Source: Muribaculaceae bacterium (GTDB taxonomy: Bacteria; Bacteroidota; Bacteroidia; Bacteroidales; Muribaculaceae). Taken from it: DNA of 43,656 nucleotides. The notes beneath the pieces are model-generated. The model searched no databases, had not been told where the DNA came from, and saw only the letters and a list, made by a program, of their open reading frames with translations. The stretch spans positions 1-43,656 of the forward strand of contig JAFLTO010000018.1 in assembly GCA_022510425.1 (NCBI GenBank), read 5' to 3'. Both the position numbers and the translations under genes were made by a program. Position 1 is the first letter of the stretch. Each line of letters begins with the position of its first letter. Positions 1 to 8,283 of the stretch are shown piece by piece.

Positions 1-88
<88 letters not shown>

Positions 89-97
89 CTTAGAAGA

Positions 98-125
98 AGC
101 CTGAGAGAAATCTCGGGCTTTTTTT
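98..125 (+). terminator. Rho-independent terminator of the rRNA operon
   Basis: A 9-base-pair stem (AGCCTGAGA with TCTCGGGCT, one G-U pair) closes a GAAA tetraloop and is followed by a run of seven T. Confidence 0.9.
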
Positions 126-137
126 GCATGCATTATA

Positions 138-167
138 CAGATAAGTTAAACCTTGCAACGCCAATGA
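138..167 (+). repeat. Duplicated 30-base piece of 5S rRNA
   Basis: These 30 bases match positions 26-55 inside the 5S gene with two mismatches; positions 31-50 and 143-162 are identical. The fragment lies after the terminator and cannot fold as a 5S gene on its own. It looks like debris of a former second 5S copy or of recombination at the rRNA operon end. Confidence 0.8.
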
Positions 168-176
168 TCTTGACTT

Positions 177-208
177 TTTGGTTAATTAATATTTTTTTGT
201 TAACTTTG
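177..208 (+). promoter_or_regulatory. Bacteroidota-type promoter for rplM operon
   Basis: TTTG at 177-180 and TAACTTTG at 201-208 are separated by 20 bases, fitting the Bacteroidota housekeeping promoter consensus (TTTG, about 19-20 bases, TAnnTTTG). Transcription would start a few bases downstream, leaving a leader of about 120 bases before rplM. Confidence 0.75.
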
Positions 209-272
209 CAGTGCCGATTATATCCAGTTATTATGTCAACCACGGAACAGTCCCTGATTTGGCCATCAGACT

Positions 273-293
273 GATCAAGTGGATGACTTGATT
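273..293 (+). promoter_or_regulatory. Hairpin in rplM leader
   Basis: ATCAAGT (274-280) pairs with ACTTGAT (286-292) around a 5-base loop, with a G-U pair extending the stem. It lies in the untranslated leader of rplM. L13 operons are autoregulated through their leaders in some bacteria; whether this hairpin does so here is inference. Confidence 0.35.
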
Positions 294-339
294 TGTGCAA
301 AACAAAATATAATTAGGAATTTGTAAATAAATAACAAAA

Positions 340-819
340 GTGGATACTTTAAGTTACAAAACTAAATCAGCCACACCATCAACCATTGAAAAAGAATGGG
401 TTGTGATAGATGCAGAGGGGCAAGTATTAGGACGTCTTTGCTCAAAAGTGGCTAAAATTCTTCGTGGTAAAAACAAACCTGATTTCACTCCATTCATGGA
501 CTGTGGCGACAACGTTATCATCATTAATGCAGACAAGGTGGTGATGAGTAACGGAAAAATGGATAAAAGAGAATATCTAAGGTATACTGGTTATCCTGGT
601 GGTCAACGGGTTTTCACTCCTGGAGATTTAATGGAGAAATCTTTTAAGAAAACTATAAAGGCTGGCAAACATCCATTGTTTATTAAGGTTTTGAAGGGTA
701 TGCTTCCTAAAGGTCCTCTTGGACGTTCCTTGATTGACAATATGTATGTTTACAATGGACCGGAACATCCTCATGCAGCCAACAATCCAAAGGTAATTGA
801 TATCAATAAAATGAAATAA
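340..819 (+). CDS. rplM: 50S ribosomal protein L13
   Basis: Large-subunit protein L13, an early assembly protein binding 23S rRNA. The family core is plain: EWVVIDAEGQVLGRLCSKVA near residues 19-38, CGDNVIIINADKV, YLRYTGYPGG, and the C-terminal KGMLPKGPLG and YNGPEHPHAANNP motifs. The start is GTG; the N-terminus it gives (MDTLSYKT) is the usual Bacteroidales L13 start, and no in-frame ATG lies between it and the conserved core. At 159 residues it is slightly longer than the approximately 142-residue E. coli protein because of this N-terminal extension. It is first in the operon, with rpsI starting 9 bases after its stop, the conserved bacterial L13-S9 pair. Confidence 0.98.
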   Translation: MDTLSYKTKSATPSTIEKEWVVIDAEGQVLGRLCSKVAKILRGKNKPDFTPFMDCGDNVIIINADKVVMSNGKMDKREYLRYTGYPGGQRVFTPGDLMEKSFKKTIKAGKHPLFIKVLKGMLPKGPLGRSLIDNMYVYNGPEHPHAANNPKVIDINKMK

Positions 820-828
820 TAGAAGAAG

Positions 829-1215
829 ATGGATAAAGTAAATGCAGTGGGCCGCCGTAAGGCTGCCGTGGCTCGAGTTTATGTCTCAGAAGGTAGCGGT
901 AACATTGTTATCGACAAACGCCCCCTTGAAGTATATTTCCCCTCTTCTATACTTCAATATGTAGTGCTTCAACCGCTCAATAAAGTTGATGCGGTAGGCA
1001 AGTATGATATCGTTGCTCATATTGACGGTGGCGGTTTCAAGGGTCAAGCTGAGGCTATGCGTCTTGCAATTGCCAGGGCTTTAGTAAAAATAAATCCTGA
1101 AGACAAACCTGCACTCCGTTCAGAAGGTTTCATGACCCGTGATGCTCGTGTTGTAGAACGTAAGAAACCGGGCCGTCCGAAAGCACGTAAACGTTTCCAA
1201 TTCTCAAAACGTTAA
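829..1215 (+). CDS. rpsI: 30S ribosomal protein S9
   Basis: Small-subunit head protein S9, whose C-terminal tail reaches the P-site tRNA. Visible hallmarks are VGRRKAAVARVYV at the N-terminus, the GGGFKGQAEAMRLAIARAL stretch in the middle, and the basic tail ending KARKRFQFSKR with its terminal Lys-Arg. The 128-residue length is typical. It is translated from the same transcript as L13 and is followed by a structured gap before rpsB. Confidence 0.98.
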   Translation: MDKVNAVGRRKAAVARVYVSEGSGNIVIDKRPLEVYFPSSILQYVVLQPLNKVDAVGKYDIVAHIDGGGFKGQAEAMRLAIARALVKINPEDKPALRSEGFMTRDARVVERKKPGRPKARKRFQFSKR

Positions 1216-1249
1216 TGCTGCTTAATAAAGAAAGAATCTGTTTAGTATC

Positions 1250-1339
1250 TAAACTTGTGGGATGAACCTTGGTTCCTACCCACAGGTTGGATTTCAACAA
1301 AAATTTAAAAAGAATGTAAACACCGGGTCTTTTTGACCC
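1250..1339 (+). promoter_or_regulatory. Candidate S2 (rpsB) leader structure
   Basis: Two hairpins fill the gap between rpsI and rpsB. The first has an outer 10-base-pair stem (AACTTGTGGG 1252-1261 with CCCACAGGTT 1279-1288, one G-U) enclosing a smaller stem GAACC/GGTTC (1264-1268/1271-1275). The second is GGGTC (1325-1329) with GACCC (1335-1339) around five T, about 20 bases before the ATG. Such structures before rpsB are autoregulatory targets of S2 in other bacteria; that function here is inference. The second hairpin, followed by no long T-run, is unlikely to be a full terminator. Confidence 0.5.
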
Positions 1340-1358
1340 ACAAAAATCAACACACAAA

Positions 1359-2201
1359 ATGGCAACACCAAGTTTTGAACAACTCCTTGACGCCGGATGT
1401 CACTTCGGTCACCTCAAACGTAAATGGAACCCCGCTATGGCCCCATATATCTTTATGGAACGTAACGGTATTCATATTATCGACCTCTATAAAACAGCGG
1501 CTAAATTGGATGAGGCAGCAAATGCTCTCAAACAAATAGCTAAAAGCGGAAGAAAAGTTCTTTTCGTAGCTACTAAAAAACAGGCTAAAGAATCCATCGA
1601 AAACCATGCTAATTCTGTAGGTATGCCATACGTTACTGAACGTTGGCCGGGAGGTATGTTAACTAACTTCCCCACAATCCGCAAGGCTGTGAAAAAGATG
1701 ACCACAATTGACAAAATGAGCAAGGATGGTACTTTTGATAATCTTTCAAAAAGAGAAAAACTTCAGATCACACGCCAAAGAGCTAAACTTGAAAAGAACC
1801 TCGGATCTATAGCTGATCTTTCTCGTCTTCCCAACGCTCTCTTCGTAGTTGATGTTATGAAAGAACACATCGCAGTGGCTGAAGCTAAACGTCTTGGTAT
1901 TCCTGTATTCGGAATTGTGGACACAAACTCAAACCCTGAGGATATCGATTTCATCATCCCGGCTAACGATGACGCTTCAAAGAGTATAGATCTTATCCTT
2001 GACACCGTTTGTGCCGCTATGGCTGAAGGTCTTGAGGAGAGGAAAGTAGAAAAACTTGATTCAGCAGATGAAGATAAAGCAGAGGCATCAGCCGAAGCCA
2101 CTCCGGGTAAACGTCGCCGCATGCGCAGAAATGAAAATAAAGAAGCTGCTCCTGCCGAAGCTACGGTAGAAGTGGAGGAAACAGAAGAAACTGCTGAATA
2201 A
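1359..2201 (+). CDS. rpsB: 30S ribosomal protein S2
   Basis: Small-subunit protein S2, bound at the head-body junction near S1. The family pattern is clear: LLDAGCHFGHLKRKWNP, YIFMERNGIHIIDLYKT, VLFVATKKQAK, ERWPGGMLTNF, and FVVDVMKEHIAVAEAKRLGIPVFGIVDTNSNP. After about residue 230 there is an acidic/basic low-complexity tail rich in Glu, Ala and Lys with a basic GKRRRMRRN patch; C-terminal tails of this sort are common in Bacteroidota S2. It is followed by tsf 26 bases later, the near-universal rpsB-tsf pair. Confidence 0.98.
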   Translation: MATPSFEQLLDAGCHFGHLKRKWNPAMAPYIFMERNGIHIIDLYKTAAKLDEAANALKQIAKSGRKVLFVATKKQAKESIENHANSVGMPYVTERWPGGMLTNFPTIRKAVKKMTTIDKMSKDGTFDNLSKREKLQITRQRAKLEKNLGSIADLSRLPNALFVVDVMKEHIAVAEAKRLGIPVFGIVDTNSNPEDIDFIIPANDDASKSIDLILDTVCAAMAEGLEERKVEKLDSADEDKAEASAEATPGKRRRMRRNENKEAAPAEATVEVEETEETAE

Positions 2202-2227
2202 TAATTATTAAATTTTTTCGTAAAACT

Positions 2228-3220
2228 ATGGCAGTATCTATTGAAGATATAAAAAAACTGCGCACTTTGACAGGCGCAGGAATGATGGACTGTAAGAATG
2301 CCCTCGCTGAAACTGATGGCAATATTGAAGCAGCCATTGAAATTATTCGTAAGAAAGGTCAAGCTGTAGCAGCTAAACGTGAAGACCGTGAAGCAGCTGA
2401 AGGTTGTGTCTTAAGTGGAGTTAAGGAAGGTTTTGCAGCAATCGTTGCTCTTAAATGTGAAACTGATTTCGTTGCTAAGAACGAATCTTTCCGTGCTCTC
2501 ACAAAAGCAATCTTGGATGCAGCTGTTAAGGCTTCTGCTAAATCTCTTGATGAAGTCAAAGCCCTTGACCTCAATGGAAGAACAGTAGAAGAAAATATTA
2601 CAGATGAAATTGGAAAGACCGGTGAAAAGATGGAACTTGGAGCTTATGAATATGTAGAGGCTCCTTCTGTTGCCGGTTATGATCATCTCGGTAATAAATT
2701 GGCTACAATAGTTGGTCTTTCCGTTGCCGGAATTGATCCTTCAGTTGGTCGCGAAGTGGCTATGCAGGTTGCAGCTATGAATCCTGTAGCAGTTGATCGT
2801 GATCACGTTAAGAAAGAGATTATCGATAATGAACTTAACATCGCAATCGAGAAAACTAAGGAAGAACAAGTTAAAAAGGCTGTTGAAGTGGCTCTCAAAA
2901 AAGCCGGCATCAATCCTAACCTTGTTGACAGCGAAGATCATATCAACTCCAATATAACTAAGGGTTGGTTGACACAGGAAGAAGCTGATAAGGCTCGCGC
3001 GATAGCTGCAGAAACAGCGGCAGCTAAGGCTGCTAACCTTCCGGAAGCTATGATCCAAAATATCGCCAACGGTCGTCTCAACAAATTCTTCAAAGAGAAT
3101 TGTTTAATGGAACAAGAATTCCATCGTGATGCTAAGATCACTGTAGGACAATATCTTGATCAGACTTCTAAAGGTCTTGTTATAGTTGACTTTAAACGTG
3201 TAAACCTTAACCAAGACTAA
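2228..3220 (+). CDS. tsf: Elongation factor Ts
   Basis: Guanine-nucleotide exchange factor for EF-Tu. The N-terminal UBA-like domain begins IEDIKKLRTLTGAGMMDCKNAL, with the family-defining TGAGMMDCK; the EF-Tu-contacting segment ALKCETDFVAKNESF follows at about residues 75-90. At 330 residues it is longer than the approximately 283-residue E. coli protein, and similar to Bacteroides versions. It closes the ribosomal operon, as the strong hairpin terminator just downstream shows. Confidence 0.98.
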   Translation: MAVSIEDIKKLRTLTGAGMMDCKNALAETDGNIEAAIEIIRKKGQAVAAKREDREAAEGCVLSGVKEGFAAIVALKCETDFVAKNESFRALTKAILDAAVKASAKSLDEVKALDLNGRTVEENITDEIGKTGEKMELGAYEYVEAPSVAGYDHLGNKLATIVGLSVAGIDPSVGREVAMQVAAMNPVAVDRDHVKKEIIDNELNIAIEKTKEEQVKKAVEVALKKAGINPNLVDSEDHINSNITKGWLTQEEADKARAIAAETAAAKAANLPEAMIQNIANGRLNKFFKENCLMEQEFHRDAKITVGQYLDQTSKGLVIVDFKRVNLNQD

Positions 3221-3244
3221 TAGTTAATCAATAGTTAAATATTT

Positions 3245-3279
3245 AGAAGCGACAGAAATTTTTTCTGTCGCTTCTTTTA
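3245..3279 (+). terminator. Terminator of the rplM-tsf operon
   Basis: A perfect 14-base-pair stem (3245-3258 with 3262-3275) with a TTT loop is followed by TTTTAT. The remaining gap to 3497 is AT-rich and shows no clear gene or consensus promoter. Confidence 0.9.
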
Positions 3280-3497
3280 TACAATAATTTCTTATTTTCA
3301 GCATCTTAGCTGTATAAATAACTGACATTCATATCAATTTATATTAATAAAATATTTAAACACAGAAAGGTTAAAATATATATTTAGAAATTATTAAATG
3401 AACCATTGAAGATTAATGTTGTTTTAATTTTAAAGAGGCAGTAAAATGCTGATTAAAAAATTAATTCTATTATTAACAAACAAAAAGTTATTAAAAA

Positions 3498-4661
3498 ATG
3501 GCACAAAATTTTCATCCAGTGGTTCAAAAATTGATTGATTTGATCCGCGAAAACAATTGGCAAAGCAAGTTCGAAGAAGCTCTTAAGAAATGTGACGCAG
3601 AAAATGTAGAAGGTTTTGAAGATATCAAAACACTTGACGACTATTTCAAATGGTGTGACGCTCAGTTAAGCTGGATACCTGTTGAAAATAACTACGGTAC
3701 TCTCGTTTATGATCATATAGCTAAGTTCTATTTCCTACTTGACCAAAGTCCTGTTAAGGAACTTCAAAATCCTGTTGTTCCTAACAATCAGCAACCGGCC
3801 CTTACTCCGCTAAGCGCTTGGATGAGAGAATATGTTGATGCTCTCGGTGCTTGGATGGATGAACCCGGTTCACTTTCTGATGCATCAATCAAGACATTCT
3901 ACGATGCTCCTCGTTACAATATGGGCGAGTATACATGTCCTCGCGGAGGATGGAAGACCTTCAACCAGATGTTTGCACGTCACACAAAACCGGGTTATCG
4001 TCCAATAGCTGCAATAGATGATCCTTGCGTCCTCACTTCACCGGCCGATTCAACATTCGATGGACAATGGGAAGTTAACACCAATTCTCATGTGAATATT
4101 AAAGGACTTGACTGGAGAATCGAAGAACTTCTTTCCGACAGCCCATATGCTAATGAATTCATGGGTGGTATCTGGACACACTCATTCCTTAACACTACTG
4201 ACTATCACCGTCAGCACACTCCTATCATGGGTAAAGTGCTCGAATCACGTGAAATCCAAGGTTGCTGTTACCTCCAAGTAAGTGCAGAACCTATTCCGGG
4301 TGATCCTAACGGAAAGAAGAAAGTTGTTATGAAACGCCAATTCGATATTCCTGACACTCCGGGTTACCAATTCCAACAGACTCGTGGTCTCGTGGTTATC
4401 GACAGCCCGATAGGTCTCGTAGCAGTTCTCCCGATGGGTATGGCTCAAGTTTCTTCTATCATCATGACAGCTGAAGCAGGTCGTTACCTCCATAAGGGTG
4501 AAGAGATCTCTTACTTCCAGTTCGGTGGCTCAGATATCGTAACTGTATATCAACAACAATCTAATGTAAGCCTCACAGCTTGTCCGGGTGTTCACTACAA
4601 GGTTGGTACTCGTATCGGTATGGCTTACCCCGTGATTGATCCTTGCTACAAGAAATATTAA
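3498..4661 (+). CDS. PSD-like pyruvoyl decarboxylase, copy 1
   Basis: A 387-residue member of the phosphatidylserine decarboxylase superfamily of the long, soluble kind with a helical N-terminal domain (PSDC-type, about residues 1-150). Catalytic landmarks are present: SPADS at 181-185 (Asp184), the TTDYHRQHTP motif with His237 and His240, and FGGSD, whose Ser345 is the expected self-cleavage site that becomes the pyruvoyl group. There is no membrane segment. Family knowledge: PSDC-containing members include amino acid decarboxylases such as fungal tryptophan decarboxylase PsiD, as well as proteins annotated as PS decarboxylase. With an amino acid antiporter downstream, decarboxylation of a free amino acid is at least as likely as a phospholipid role; the substrate cannot be told from sequence. 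It has its own terminator. Confidence 0.85.
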   Translation: MAQNFHPVVQKLIDLIRENNWQSKFEEALKKCDAENVEGFEDIKTLDDYFKWCDAQLSWIPVENNYGTLVYDHIAKFYFLLDQSPVKELQNPVVPNNQQPALTPLSAWMREYVDALGAWMDEPGSLSDASIKTFYDAPRYNMGEYTCPRGGWKTFNQMFARHTKPGYRPIAAIDDPCVLTSPADSTFDGQWEVNTNSHVNIKGLDWRIEELLSDSPYANEFMGGIWTHSFLNTTDYHRQHTPIMGKVLESREIQGCCYLQVSAEPIPGDPNGKKKVVMKRQFDIPDTPGYQFQQTRGLVVIDSPIGLVAVLPMGMAQVSSIIMTAEAGRYLHKGEEISYFQFGGSDIVTVYQQQSNVSLTACPGVHYKVGTRIGMAYPVIDPCYKKY

Positions 4662-4687
4662 TTGATTTATTAAAAAACAAATTATGC

Positions 4688-4719
4688 GTGTGCCTCTTCA
4701 AAAGAGGCACACTCTTTTT
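4688..4719 (+). terminator. Terminator after first PSD-like gene
   Basis: A perfect 11-base-pair stem (4688-4698 with 4702-4712), 3-base loop and T-run. It implies that the two paralogues can be transcribed separately. Confidence 0.9.
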
Positions 4720-4877
4720 ATAAATAATGATCCAATATATTTCTAAAAGTATGAACCATTTCTTTTATAATCTTGTTATAATTATGGATAAAGGAAAAAC
4801 ATATTGATTTCCTAAAGCCTATTATAAAAGAAAACCCAAAATATTTTTATTATTAATCAATTTAAAATTATTAAAAA

Positions 4878-6041
4878 ATGGCAACTACACTTCATCCAGT
4901 GATGCAAAAGTTCGTAGAACTTATGAATCAAAACAATTGGCGTCCTTTGTTCGAAGAGGCTCTTAAGAAAGCTCAGTCATATAAGATTATAGGAATGGAA
5001 GACATCAAAACTGTAGACGATTATATCGACTGGTGTAACGCACAGCTAAGCTGGGTACCGGTTGAAAATCGTTATGGTACTGAAGTTTACAAACATGTAT
5101 GTAAATTCTATTTCTTGCTTGACCAGGAGCCGGTTAAGTCTTTACAAAACGCTGTTGTACCTCACGATAAGATGCAACCACTGACCCCTCTTTCTCAATG
5201 GATGAAAGATTGGGTAAACGCTCTTGGCGAATGGATGGATAACCCTATGACAATTACACCGGAATCGCTTAAAACGTTTGAAAACGCTCCTCGTTATAAT
5301 ATGAACGAATATATTTGTCCACGTGGTGGTTGGAAAACGTTTAACCAGATGTTCGCACGTCGTACAAAACCGGGTTATCGTCCAATAGCAGCAATTGGTG
5401 ATCCACGTATCATCACTTCACCTGCCGACTCAACTTTCGATGGTCAATGGGAGGTGAATTCCAATTCACATGTAAACATCAAGGGTCTTGACTGGAAGAT
5501 CGAAGAACTTCTCGAAGGAAGCCCCTATGCAGATGCATTCGCAGGTGGAATTTGGACACACTCATTCCTAAACACTACCGACTATCACCGTCAGCATACA
5601 CCTATTATGGGTAAGGTAGTAGAAGCACGAGTAATTCAAGGAACGGTATATCTCCAAGTAATAGCTCAGCCGGTACCTGGTGACACAGAGGGAAGACATG
5701 ATGTAGTAATGCATAGGACCTTTGATGCTCCTGATGATGCAGGTTATGAATTCATGCAGACACGTGGTCTTGTGGTTATCGACAGTCCTATTGGCCTTGT
5801 AGCAGTCCTTCCTATGGGTATGGCTCAGGTTTCTTCTATCGTTCTTACAGCAGAAGAAGGCAGAACTCTCCATAAAGGTGAAGAAATTTCTTACTTCCAG
5901 TTCGGTGGTTCAGATATCGTAACTGTATATCAGGAAAGATCAAATGTAAGTATCACAGCTCAACCCGGTGTTCACTACAAAGTAGGTACCCGTGTAGCAG
6001 AAGCTTTCCCGGTTGCTTTCAATAATCTGCGAGGCTGCTGA
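4878..6041 (+). CDS. PSD-like pyruvoyl decarboxylase, copy 2
   Basis: Tandem paralogue of the gene before it: identical length (387 residues) with the same catalytic residues at the same numbers (Asp184 in SPADS, His237 and His240 in DYHRQH, Ser345 in FGGSD), and long identical stretches such as CPRGGWKTFNQMFAR. Divergence is concentrated in residues 30-45, 90-135, 245-290 and the last 15, so the two may differ in substrate or regulation. Both genes share the same AT-rich pre-start sequence (TTATTAAAAAATGGC). It is followed by its own terminator and then by the antiporter gene on the same strand. The function is inferred as for copy 1. Confidence 0.85.
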   Translation: MATTLHPVMQKFVELMNQNNWRPLFEEALKKAQSYKIIGMEDIKTVDDYIDWCNAQLSWVPVENRYGTEVYKHVCKFYFLLDQEPVKSLQNAVVPHDKMQPLTPLSQWMKDWVNALGEWMDNPMTITPESLKTFENAPRYNMNEYICPRGGWKTFNQMFARRTKPGYRPIAAIGDPRIITSPADSTFDGQWEVNSNSHVNIKGLDWKIEELLEGSPYADAFAGGIWTHSFLNTTDYHRQHTPIMGKVVEARVIQGTVYLQVIAQPVPGDTEGRHDVVMHRTFDAPDDAGYEFMQTRGLVVIDSPIGLVAVLPMGMAQVSSIVLTAEEGRTLHKGEEISYFQFGGSDIVTVYQERSNVSITAQPGVHYKVGTRVAEAFPVAFNNLRGC

Positions 6042-6090
6042 TAAAAATTTTCGTTGTAAATAAAATTTATATTGATAAATGATTGATTGA

Positions 6091-6130
6091 AAGGTATCTT
6101 TAAGGAGCAAGATCCTTGAAGATACCTTTT
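6091..6130 (+). terminator. Terminator after second PSD-like gene
   Basis: AAGGTATCTT (6091-6100) pairs with AAGATACCTT (6119-6128), the stem continuing inward through TAAGGA/TCCTTG, with T's after the stem. Confidence 0.88.
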
Positions 6131-6132
6131 TA

Positions 6133-6163
6133 TTTTCTTCAAAACATTTTATCGTTAAATTTG
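6133..6163 (+). promoter_or_regulatory. Probable promoter for antiporter gene
   Basis: TAAATTTG at 6156-6163 matches the TAnnTTTG -7 element. A weaker TTTT at 6133-6136 sits 19 bases upstream in place of TTTG. It lies between the preceding terminator and the antiporter start. Confidence 0.5.
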
Positions 6164-6219
6164 TATTAATTATAGAGTGTTAGCAAGATTATCAGTCAAT
6201 AATAATAAAATCAATTTAT

Positions 6220-8202
6220 ATGGCTTCTAATTCTACAAAAGATTTAAAGACACCACAAAAAAAAGCGACCCTCTCTATGTGGGGTATGGCCATTTTGATG
6301 GTTACCACCGTTTTAAGTCTTCGAGGCTTGTCTTCTCAAGCAGAATTCGGATACACCTCAATTTTCTGGTATATACTTGCCGCAATCCTATTTTTGGTTC
6401 CATTTTCCTTGGTATGTGCTGAATTAGCTTCCACTTACACCAATAGCGGAGGTTTATTCCGATGGTGTTCCGAGGCGTTTGGTCCCAGATGGGGTTGGGC
6501 AGCAATGTATATGGACTGGGTAATGGTATTGATTTGGTTCCCGGCCGTATTGATGTTCGCCGCTGTGGCTCTTGCTTACATTTTCTGGCCTGTAAGCTTT
6601 GACCAAACCCTTGCTGCCAATAAGTGGTATACGCTTGCAATAGTGCTTGGGGTGTTCTGGTGTGCTACTTTTGTAACATTCAAAGGCACGAAATTCGCCA
6701 ACAAACTCTCTACTCTTGGTGGTCTTTTCGGTACAATCATTCCCGGAGCCATATTGATTATATTAGGTATCATATATGTATGTACAGGTGGACATAATAA
6801 CATTGATAGCCATCAATCTTTCTGGCCGGATTTTGAAAAATATCAGACCATAGTGCTCGCGGCTTCCATATTTCTTTTTTATGCCGGTATGGAAATCCAG
6901 GCTGTGAAAGTGAATGAAATGCCTAATCCGGCAAAAACTTTCCCGAAATCGGTATTTTTTGCGGTAATTATAATTTTGATAATATTCATTGCCGGTACTT
7001 TAGCTATCGGTTTTGTAGAACCTGCTAAAGATATCAACCTACTTGCTTCTCTTTTGATTGCTTACAATGATCTTTGGGCGCATCTGCATTGTGAATGGCT
7101 TGGCAATATTATGGCAGTATTTATCACATTCGGTGTATTGGGACAGGTTTCTGCTATTATCAGTGGACCTTCCACCGGTATCCTTGCGGTAGGTAAATCG
7201 GGATATTTGCCAAAAGCGTTGCAAAAAACAAATAAGCATGGTATTCAAGTGCCATTACTTTGGATACAAGGTATCTGGGTCTCAGTCTTGGCTTTGGTGC
7301 TTATTATTCTTCCCAGCGTTGAATCAGCTTATCAGATCCTTAGCCAGCTTTCCACAATTCTTTACCTGGTTATGGTAGTGATAATCTACGCAGCGTTTGT
7401 AAGACTTCGTAGAACAGAACCGAATGTGAAAAGAGGATTCAAGATTCCGGGTGGCAACTTTGTGAAATGGCTTATCGGTATTGTTGGTATTGCCGGAGCT
7501 ATTGCGGCAGCTATCATCAGTTTCTTCCCCCCGTCTCAGATTAATACAGGTAGTCCTGTAGTTTATATCGTGATACTCGTGGTTTGTACGATCGTTTTCT
7601 TGGCAATACCTTTCTTGATTTACGATTATCGCAAACCATCTTGGAGAGATAAAAACACTGATTTCTTTCCTTTTAATTGGGAAATAGAAGGCCGTCAACC
7701 GGGGATGGTTTCTAAATGGCCTGTTGGTTATGAACCAACTCAGGAGGAGATACAAAGGGCTATGGAATGGCAGGATGGTGATTTCGGTCCAGTGACTATG
7801 AAAACTATCGGTGATATTACAAATATGGCATTGAGACCTAATCTTTCAAATGGTATGCCGGCCATAGATTTGGAAAAGATGCCTGCGGTAGATATCTTGA
7901 AAGACCATGAGGTTAAAACAACTTTGGCTGCTCAACAAGCACTCATATTGGCTCAAAAGGCACGTGAGCTTGCCGACACTGCAACTCAAGAGGCAGATGA
8001 TGTTCAGAAACTTGCTCAAGGACTTGCAGCTTTGGTTGATGCTGAAACAAAAGCTCATGCAGCAACTGCTGCTGCCACTGCAAAACTTGTAAAGAAAGTG
8101 CAGGATACTTTAGATCCTAATGAACCTTTCACTGCAAAAGATATAGAGGTTCATGAAGATGACAATGGAGCGCCAATTTCTTCTGATAATGACAATAAAT
8201 AA
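6220..8202 (+). CDS. APC-family amino acid antiporter, GadC-like
   Basis: A 660-residue inner-membrane transporter of the amino acid-polyamine-organocation superfamily, nearest in pattern to glutamate:GABA antiporters. The signature in the second to third helices reads PFSLVCAELASTYTNSGGLFRW then FGPRWGWAAMYMDW, and about 12 hydrophobic segments occupy residues 18-470. The last approximately 190 residues are soluble: a charged stretch from DYRKPSWRDK, then an Ala-rich, probably coiled-coil segment (AQQALILAQKARELADTATQ) that typical members of about 500 residues lack. Placed just after two decarboxylase-like genes, it could exchange an amino acid for the amine product, giving acid resistance or proton motive force. 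The substrate is unknown. Confidence 0.85.
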   Translation: MASNSTKDLKTPQKKATLSMWGMAILMVTTVLSLRGLSSQAEFGYTSIFWYILAAILFLVPFSLVCAELASTYTNSGGLFRWCSEAFGPRWGWAAMYMDWVMVLIWFPAVLMFAAVALAYIFWPVSFDQTLAANKWYTLAIVLGVFWCATFVTFKGTKFANKLSTLGGLFGTIIPGAILIILGIIYVCTGGHNNIDSHQSFWPDFEKYQTIVLAASIFLFYAGMEIQAVKVNEMPNPAKTFPKSVFFAVIIILIIFIAGTLAIGFVEPAKDINLLASLLIAYNDLWAHLHCEWLGNIMAVFITFGVLGQVSAIISGPSTGILAVGKSGYLPKALQKTNKHGIQVPLLWIQGIWVSVLALVLIILPSVESAYQILSQLSTILYLVMVVIIYAAFVRLRRTEPNVKRGFKIPGGNFVKWLIGIVGIAGAIAAAIISFFPPSQINTGSPVVYIVILVVCTIVFLAIPFLIYDYRKPSWRDKNTDFFPFNWEIEGRQPGMVSKWPVGYEPTQEEIQRAMEWQDGDFGPVTMKTIGDITNMALRPNLSNGMPAIDLEKMPAVDILKDHEVKTTLAAQQALILAQKARELADTATQEADDVQKLAQGLAALVDAETKAHAATAAATAKLVKKVQDTLDPNEPFTAKDIEVHEDDNGAPISSDNDNK

Positions 8203-8226
8203 TTAATAATTAATAATTAAAATATT

Positions 8227-8261
8227 CCCCGGACATTTGAATCCAAAATGAATGTCCGGGG
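8227..8261 (+). terminator. Hairpin between antiporter and porin genes
   Basis: An 11-base-pair perfect stem (CCCCGGACATT 8227-8237 with AATGTCCGGGG 8251-8261) followed by TATTTT. It is either a weak terminator or attenuator; it also makes an upstream ATG at 8248, which lies within the stem-loop, an unlikely start for the porin. Confidence 0.65.
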
Positions 8262-8283
8262 TATTTTGAAAACCATTTTGCTT

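Noticed and set aside
8248..8283. Upstream start for the porin
   Set aside because: The ATG lies within a strong hairpin and would mask a clear signal peptide beginning at 8284.
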